DNA of 64,000 nt, taken from DASWJZ01 sp963761005 (lineage in GTDB: Bacteria > Pseudomonadota > Alphaproteobacteria > Rhizobiales > Afifellaceae). The stretch spans positions 186,001 to 250,000 of the forward strand of contig CAVXFK010000008.1 of the NCBI GenBank assembly GCA_963761005.1, written 5' to 3'. This document shows, one piece after another, positions 60,028-64,000 of this stretch (positions within the stretch are counted from its first letter, which is position 1; each line of letters begins with the position of its first letter). Below the pieces are notes generated by a model. That model was given only the letters and a program-made list of their open reading frames with translations, had not been told where the DNA came from and ran no database searches. Position numbers and translations under genes: made by a program.

Positions 60028-60855
60028 TCACACGATCGTCAGCGACATTCCCGGCAACGCTAGGCCTGCGATCCTGGTACTCCAGCGCTCCCCTAACTTG
60101 ACGGGGAAAGCGCGCGTCACGGTGCCCGTCGTGACGATGTCGCCGGGACGGAGCCCAAGCTCAGACGGCGTCTGCGCGAGGCCTCGGACCAAGTGGCCGA
60201 GCGCCGTCAGCGGGCCGCCGCCGAGAACGTTCCTCGCGACCCCGCGGTCCATCTCGGCACCGTCGCGCAAGAGCACGGTTGCAAAATCTGAGAGCGCTGC
60301 CTGCCAGCGCGCGCGCTCGCCCGGCGTAATCTCCACGAAAGGCCCATGCCGATAGCGGCCGTGGAGCGCGAAGGCCGCGACCGTGTCGGCCGCCTTGAAT
60401 CGCCAGGCGGGGAAGAGCGACTGCACGATCTCGAAACCGTGCGCGACCGTGTCGACACATTCCAGGAGAGCGCGCTCGTCCATCTCTGGATCAGGCGCGG
60501 CAGAAATGCGGAACGCGATCTCCGGCTCGATCCTCGGCTCCGCCAATCCTTCGAGCGGGCACTCAGAGCCTGCAGGGTCGGCAGCCTCCGCGGTCGAATT
60601 GTACATCGGCCCCCAGATCGGGGCGTGGACGCCGTACTCGTCCCAGATCGTCTCGTTGGTGAAGCCGATCTTCCAGCCGACCGGCCGCTCGCCGCGCGCT
60701 GTTCGCGCCCGCGTGATCGCGTTGGACACGCGATAGGCGTCGGCGAGATCGAAATCAGGGATGTCGTTGGTGATCGGCGGGATCGAGCGCGCGGCGTCGC
60801 CGGCGGCAAGAATCAGGCCGGCAATTCTTTCAACGTCGGCGTCCCGGATCGGCAA
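60028..60855 (-). CDS. 2-keto-4-pentenoate hydratase-like protein (MhpD/fumarylacetoacetase-related)
   Basis: A 275-residue protein starting at a TTG. GERPVGWKIGFTNETIWDEY, EPRIEPEIAFRI with the metal-binding Glu pair, and GHLVRGLAQTPSELGLRPGD are the MhpD/HpaH hallmarks. Members hydrate 2-keto-4-enoates in meta-cleavage pathways or decarboxylate related oxalocrotonates. The substrate is unknown; dksA lies upstream on the same strand with 58 bases between. No better ATG is available near the start. Confidence 0.88.
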   Translation of the reverse strand: MPIRDADVERIAGLILAAGDAARSIPPITNDIPDFDLADAYRVSNAITRARTARGERPVGWKIGFTNETIWDEYGVHAPIWGPMYNSTAEAADPAGSECPLEGLAEPRIEPEIAFRISAAPDPEMDERALLECVDTVAHGFEIVQSLFPAWRFKAADTVAAFALHGRYRHGPFVEITPGERARWQAALSDFATVLLRDGAEMDRGVARNVLGGGPLTALGHLVRGLAQTPSELGLRPGDIVTTGTVTRAFPVKLGERWSTRIAGLALPGMSLTIV

Positions 60856-60874
60856 GTCTCAGCGGCCTGCCGCG

Positions 60875-60912
60875 ACCGGAAAAAGCGAAAGGCGCACGGA
60901 ACGCGCGCCTTC
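60875..60912 (-). terminator. Probable intrinsic terminator of dksA
   Basis: On the minus strand AAGGCGC and GCGCCTT form a 7-bp stem around a 9-base loop, followed by TCGCTTTTTCC. It starts directly at the dksA stop codon. Confidence 0.6.
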
Positions 60913-60913
60913 T

Positions 60914-61345
60914 TCACTCGTCGCGATAGACGCGCTCGCGCCGCTCGTGACGCTCCTGCGCTTCGATGGAGAGCGTCGCGATCGGACGCGCGTCGAGCCG
61001 CTTCAGGCTGATCGGCTCACCCGTTTCCTCGCAATAGCCGTAGGTCCCGTCGTCGATCCGCTTCAAGGCGGCGTTGATCTTGGAGATGAGCTTGCGCTGA
61101 CGGTCGCGGGCGCGAAGCTCGATCGATCGGTCGGTTTCCGACGACGCGCGATCCGCGTAGTCGGGATGGTTGTGGCTCTCGGCCTGGAGGGCCTCAAGCG
61201 TCTCCCGGCTCTCCGCCAGGATCTCTTCTCTCCACTGGATCAGCTTCTTCCGGAAGTACTCCCGCTGCCGCTCGTTCATGAACGGCTCGCGGTCGCTCGG
61301 CCTGTAGCCGTTTACCTTAGACAGCACCGGCATGGTCGACAGCAT
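60914..61345 (-). CDS. dksA: RNA polymerase-binding factor DksA, cysteine-poor type
   Basis: Cofactor of ppGpp at RNA polymerase. A 143-residue protein; the coiled-coil tip motif DYADRA (residues 62-67) keeps the two essential Asp residues. In the zinc-finger region YGYCEETGEPISLKRLDARP-IATLSIEAQ only Cys105 of the four Cys remains; the other positions are Thr108, Ser126 and Ala129, a known rhizobial variant that cannot bind zinc in the classical manner. The ATG at 61345 has GGGGAGTGAGGG upstream. A good promoter precedes it. Confidence 0.93.
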   Translation of the reverse strand: MLSTMPVLSKVNGYRPSDREPFMNERQREYFRKKLIQWREEILAESRETLEALQAESHNHPDYADRASSETDRSIELRARDRQRKLISKINAALKRIDDGTYGYCEETGEPISLKRLDARPIATLSIEAQERHERRERVYRDE

Positions 61346-61367
61346 CCCTCACTCCCCGATGCGGGCG

Positions 61368-61397
61368 CATATACGGGAGAAGTCGCGGCGGTTGCAA
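61368..61397 (-). promoter_or_regulatory. Putative dksA promoter
   Basis: On the minus strand TTGCAA (plus 61392-61397), 18-base spacer, TATATG (plus 61368-61373). The leader would be short, about 15-20 bases. Confidence 0.55.
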
Positions 61398-61500
61398 GCG
61401 GAATGGTTTGAAGCATTTGTGAAAAGCGCCGCAAACTTAACGCGTTAGCTGAACGCGGCCATTTGCCTATCCTTAACCTTGCTGTGGCAGCATCGAAGTC

Positions 61501-61941
61501 ATGCGCAACGTAGTTGTACAGAGTTTCAGGGCGCAGGCCGAGGCACAGGCGCGAGAGTTGCTTCAAGCACTCGAGGCCGCCGAAGGCGTGATCGTCTCCT
61601 CCATCGAACGCGAATGCGACGCGCTCCGCGCGGGGCAGATGCTTGCCGCACAGGCGCTCCGCTTGCGGCTTCGCGACGCGTCCAAGCTCTACATCAATCT
61701 GATCCGCGCCGCGCGCGCGTCTTTGTGGACGCTCGAGCAGGTGCTTCCGGGAATCTCCGGTCATCTCGACACGCGACGCGAGGCATTCGCGGCACTTCTT
61801 CGCGTCGAGCTCGCGGTGCTCGCGGCCGAGCGTGCCGCTGCGGAGCCCGGAGAAACGCTTCCGACGAAAGCCGCGTCGTCGACGCGCGCGGCACCGTCGC
61901 GCGGCGCACGCCGCCGCCAGAGACGCCGTCGTGCCGGCTGA
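61501..61941 (+). CDS. Conserved-looking helical protein with Arg-rich tail, function unknown
   Basis: A 146-residue protein, mostly long amphipathic helices (AEAQARELLQALEAAEGVI, LAAQALRLRLRDASKLYINL) and a C-terminal tail of about 20 residues dominated by Arg (SRGARRRQRRRRAG). No signal peptide, helix hairpin or catalytic motif is seen. I do not recognise a family. It is divergent from dksA and followed by a repeat element. Confidence 0.6.
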   Translation: MRNVVVQSFRAQAEAQARELLQALEAAEGVIVSSIERECDALRAGQMLAAQALRLRLRDASKLYINLIRAARASLWTLEQVLPGISGHLDTRREAFAALLRVELAVLAAERAAAEPGETLPTKAASSTRAAPSRGARRRQRRRRAG

Positions 61942-61960
61942 CGGCGTCGCACTCCGCAGT

Positions 61961-62069
61961 TGTTCTGTCATCGCCTCCGGGCTTGACCCGACAATCCATT
62001 GCGTCACGATCCGATCGGCCACGGCCGTTCCGGGTACGCCCGGACCGAGTCCGGGTATGACGTTAGTGC
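61961..62069. repeat. Palindromic intergenic element, second VMPGLDPGIH-type copy
   Basis: Arms at about 61975-61999 (TCCGGGCTTGACCCG) and 62038-62066 (GCCCGGACCGAGTCCGGGT) are inverted copies with internal hairpins, matching the element at 11447-11552 in layout but more diverged. It fills the gap between the helical protein gene and sixA. Confidence 0.65.
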
Positions 62070-62093
62070 CAAATCCTAAAGTCGCAATTCGAT

Positions 62094-62594
62094 ATGCCCC
62101 GCCTCCTTCTCCTTCGCCACGCGACCGCCGAGCGCGCCGCACTCGGTCAGGCCGATCACGAGCGCGCTTTGACCAAGGGTGGACGCAAGGAATCGAAGGC
62201 GGTCGGCAAAGCGCTCGCCAAGCGCGGCGAGAAGATTGACCTCGTGCTTTCCTCCGACTCGCGGCGGACGCGCGAGACGTGGGAAAGCGTTGCCGAGAAA
62301 TTCGACGCCGCGCCGGAGGTCCGCTTCCTGCGCTCGCTGTTTGAGGCGCCGAACTATGTGCCGGTCATCCAGGCCGAGGGCGGCGCGGCGAAAGCGATCC
62401 TCGTTATCGGCCACAATCCGGCGATGCACGCAACGGCGCTCACGCTTGCCGAGGGCCTCGCCGGGCGCGACGGAGCGAAGCTTCGCGCCGGCTTCCCCAA
62501 GGCGGCGCTCGCCATCCTCGACTTTGAGGGCGAGTGGGAGACGCTCCGACCCGGCCAGATGCAACTCGTCGCTTTCTTCGAGAACGAGGCCTGA
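62094..62594 (+). CDS. SixA-type histidine phosphatase family protein
   Basis: A 166-residue phosphatase of the phosphoglycerate-mutase (2H) fold. The catalytic RHA motif is Arg8-His9 in LLRHATAER; the second His is in VIGHNPAMH; LSSDSRRTRETWE is the family's middle segment. SixA dephosphorylates phosphohistidine on phosphotransfer proteins in other bacteria. The size and motif spacing fit SixA. Confidence 0.9.
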   Translation: MPRLLLLRHATAERAALGQADHERALTKGGRKESKAVGKALAKRGEKIDLVLSSDSRRTRETWESVAEKFDAAPEVRFLRSLFEAPNYVPVIQAEGGAAKAILVIGHNPAMHATALTLAEGLAGRDGAKLRAGFPKAALAILDFEGEWETLRPGQMQLVAFFENEA

Positions 62595-62807
62595 GCACCG
62601 ACACTCCCTTTGCTGGCAAACAAACTTTCACTGTCCATTAAGGTTGTGCCCGTCTCCTCGACCACTGGTGTCGTGGGCGAATCAGCGAGCGTATCGCGTG
62701 CACGCGCGTGCGCTTCAACACCTTGAGTCTCCTGACGAAACCAGCGCCGGACGATCCCGTGCGCTCAGGTCGCAGGGCGGTCACGGGGGGAGCTTTTCGC
62801 CGATCCA

Positions 62808-64000
62808 ATGGTCGACCCAATTCCGGCAAGCCCGCCGCGCGAGAATGTGAATGCCCGCAACCTCCGCGCGGCAGCGGCGCTAGCCTGGATCCGATCTCTT
62901 CTGGCCCCGGCACGGTGGCTCGTGTTCGCCGCGCTCGTTGTTGCCGCGACAACCGCTCCTGCTTGGGCGCAGGTCACATTCACAAAATCCTTCACCGACG
63001 ACCCGGTCATGCCCGGGGGCACGGTGACGCTCGAATACACGATCACCAACGGTGGGGCTCTTCCGACTGCGGCGCTAACATTCACAGACGACTACGACGC
63101 CGCATTGAGTGGTCTCACCACGTCCGGCGGATTCAACATCACGCTGTGCGCCGGCGTCTCCCTTACATTGGGTACGTCGACGCTGACCTATGTCGGTGTC
63201 GCGCTGGCGGGCGGCGCGAGCTGCACGTTCAGCGTTACGCTGAACGTTCCCTCGGGCGCGGCGCCGGGGACATATCCGAGCACGACGAGCGACCTCACCA
63301 CTCTGACACTGGTGACAGTCGCGGGGCCCGCTACGGACAACCTCGTCGTGATCGCGCCGCCCGTTCCCACTTTCACGAAGGCGTTCTCGCCCTCGACGAT
63401 CTCCGTCGGCGGGACCTCGACGCTGACCTTCACCATCGACAACACGGGAAGCACGGTCGGCGCGACATCGCTCGACTTCAGCGACACGCTTCCCGCGGGC
63501 GTCGAGGTGGCCGCCACGCCGAGCGCGTCCACCACCTGCACCGGCGGCACGCTGACCGCGGCCGCCGCGACCACGACCATCAGCTACTCGGGCGGCTCCG
63601 TCGGCGCGAGCTCGTCGTGCACGGTCCAAGTCGACGTGACTGCGACCAGCGCCGGCACCTTCAACAACACCAGTGGCGCCCTGACATCCTCGTTCGGCAA
63701 TTCCGGGACGGCGAGCGCAACGCTCAACGCGACCGTCGCGGCGGTGCCGCCGGTCTTCACCAAGGCGTTTTCGCCGAGCAGCGTCGCTATCGGCGGCACC
63801 TCGACGCTCACCTTCACCATCGCCAACGGCGCAAATCCGCGACCAATCTCGATTTCACCGACAACCTTCCCGCCGGATTGCAAGTCGCGGCGACGCCGAG
63901 CGCGTCCACCACCTGCACCGGCGGCACGCTGACCGCGACCGCCAGCACGACAACGGTCAGCTACACGGGCGGCACTGTCACCGGCGGCGCTTCGTGCACG
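62808..64000 (+). CDS. Secreted repeat protein, DUF11-like modules, frameshifted and cut by the window edge
   Basis: An exported protein with a hydrophobic signal around residues 28-53 ending PAWAQ. It has immunoglobulin-like modules of about 125 residues, each with GGTSTLTFTI and a closing TLPAGVEV/AASTTCTGGTL-type stretch: module 1 starts about residue 56, module 2 at FTKAFSPSTISVGG and module 3 at FTKAFSPSSVAIGG. Near 63828-63842 the frame shifts: the sequence continues as SATNLDFTDNLPAGLQVAA in another frame. After that the repeats go on to the edge. DUF11-type proteins often end in an outer-membrane sorting domain (IPTL-CTERM), outside the window. The start ATG is a best guess. Confidence 0.8.

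Noticed and set aside
61312..62142. 276-residue minus-strand frame
   Set aside because: It runs through a repeat element and antisense to the 61501-61941 gene; no start signal or family pattern.

Overview
The window is GC-rich alphaproteobacterial chromosome, most likely Hyphomicrobiales (Rhizobiales). The evidence is gene families and gene order: a CckA hybrid kinase beside a FliO-like gene, recA-alaS-icd in close order, a DUF1476 (F1-ATPase inhibitor zeta-type) gene, Usg, DUF2277, a DUF6867 gene closing a liv operon, a cysteine-poor DksA, a recA promoter with a GAAC-N7-GAAC LexA box, and the palindromic intergenic elements typical of this order. No rRNA, tRNA, CRISPR array, integrase, transposase or phage gene was seen, and no gene-free stretch exceeds 300 bases.

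Left part (1-20.7 kb): envelope and stress genes (two tandem-barrel outer-membrane proteins, MsrA, a ChaC-type cyclotransferase, Usg), then scattered maturation genes for molybdenum hydroxylases (a MocA-like cytidylyltransferase, XdhC split into separate N- and C-domain genes, a MoxR ATPase and a CoxE-like VWA protein) without any hydroxylase structural gene. Between them lie a PCuAC-like protein without methionine ligands next to Cox11, a complete sugar-type ABC importer operon (ATPase, Tat-exported binding protein, two permeases) and a divergent AceE-like thiamine-diphosphate enzyme.

Middle (20.7-42.7 kb): a YcaQ-type glycosylase; a tightly overlapping pcaB-pcaD-pcaC-DUF5996 operon (protocatechuate branch); a livHMGF-DUF6867-binding protein operon ending in a strong terminator; a lipoprotein-P1 peptidase-rpe group; purB; a membrane-anchored Pro/Ala octapeptide-repeat protein; and a purine cluster purC-purS-purQ-lipoprotein-purL followed by bolA, grxD and a rhodanese.

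Right part (42.7-64 kb): an MFS exporter, a metallophosphoesterase, rpsD, murI-trmJ, TfoX, icd, alaS, recA, a diguanylate cyclase, cckA with a divergent FliO-like gene, a hydratase, dksA, SixA and, at the edge, a secreted DUF11-type repeat protein.

The most striking general signal is that five conserved reading frames (mocA-like, xdhC, purL, alaS and the edge repeat protein) are broken by apparent single-base indels; in four of them removal of one copy of a doubled base restores the family sequence. Because alaS and purL are normally indispensable, these are most simply read as sequence or assembly errors. I found no clear undescribed multi-gene defence or mobile system; the leads are individual oddities listed in the findings.
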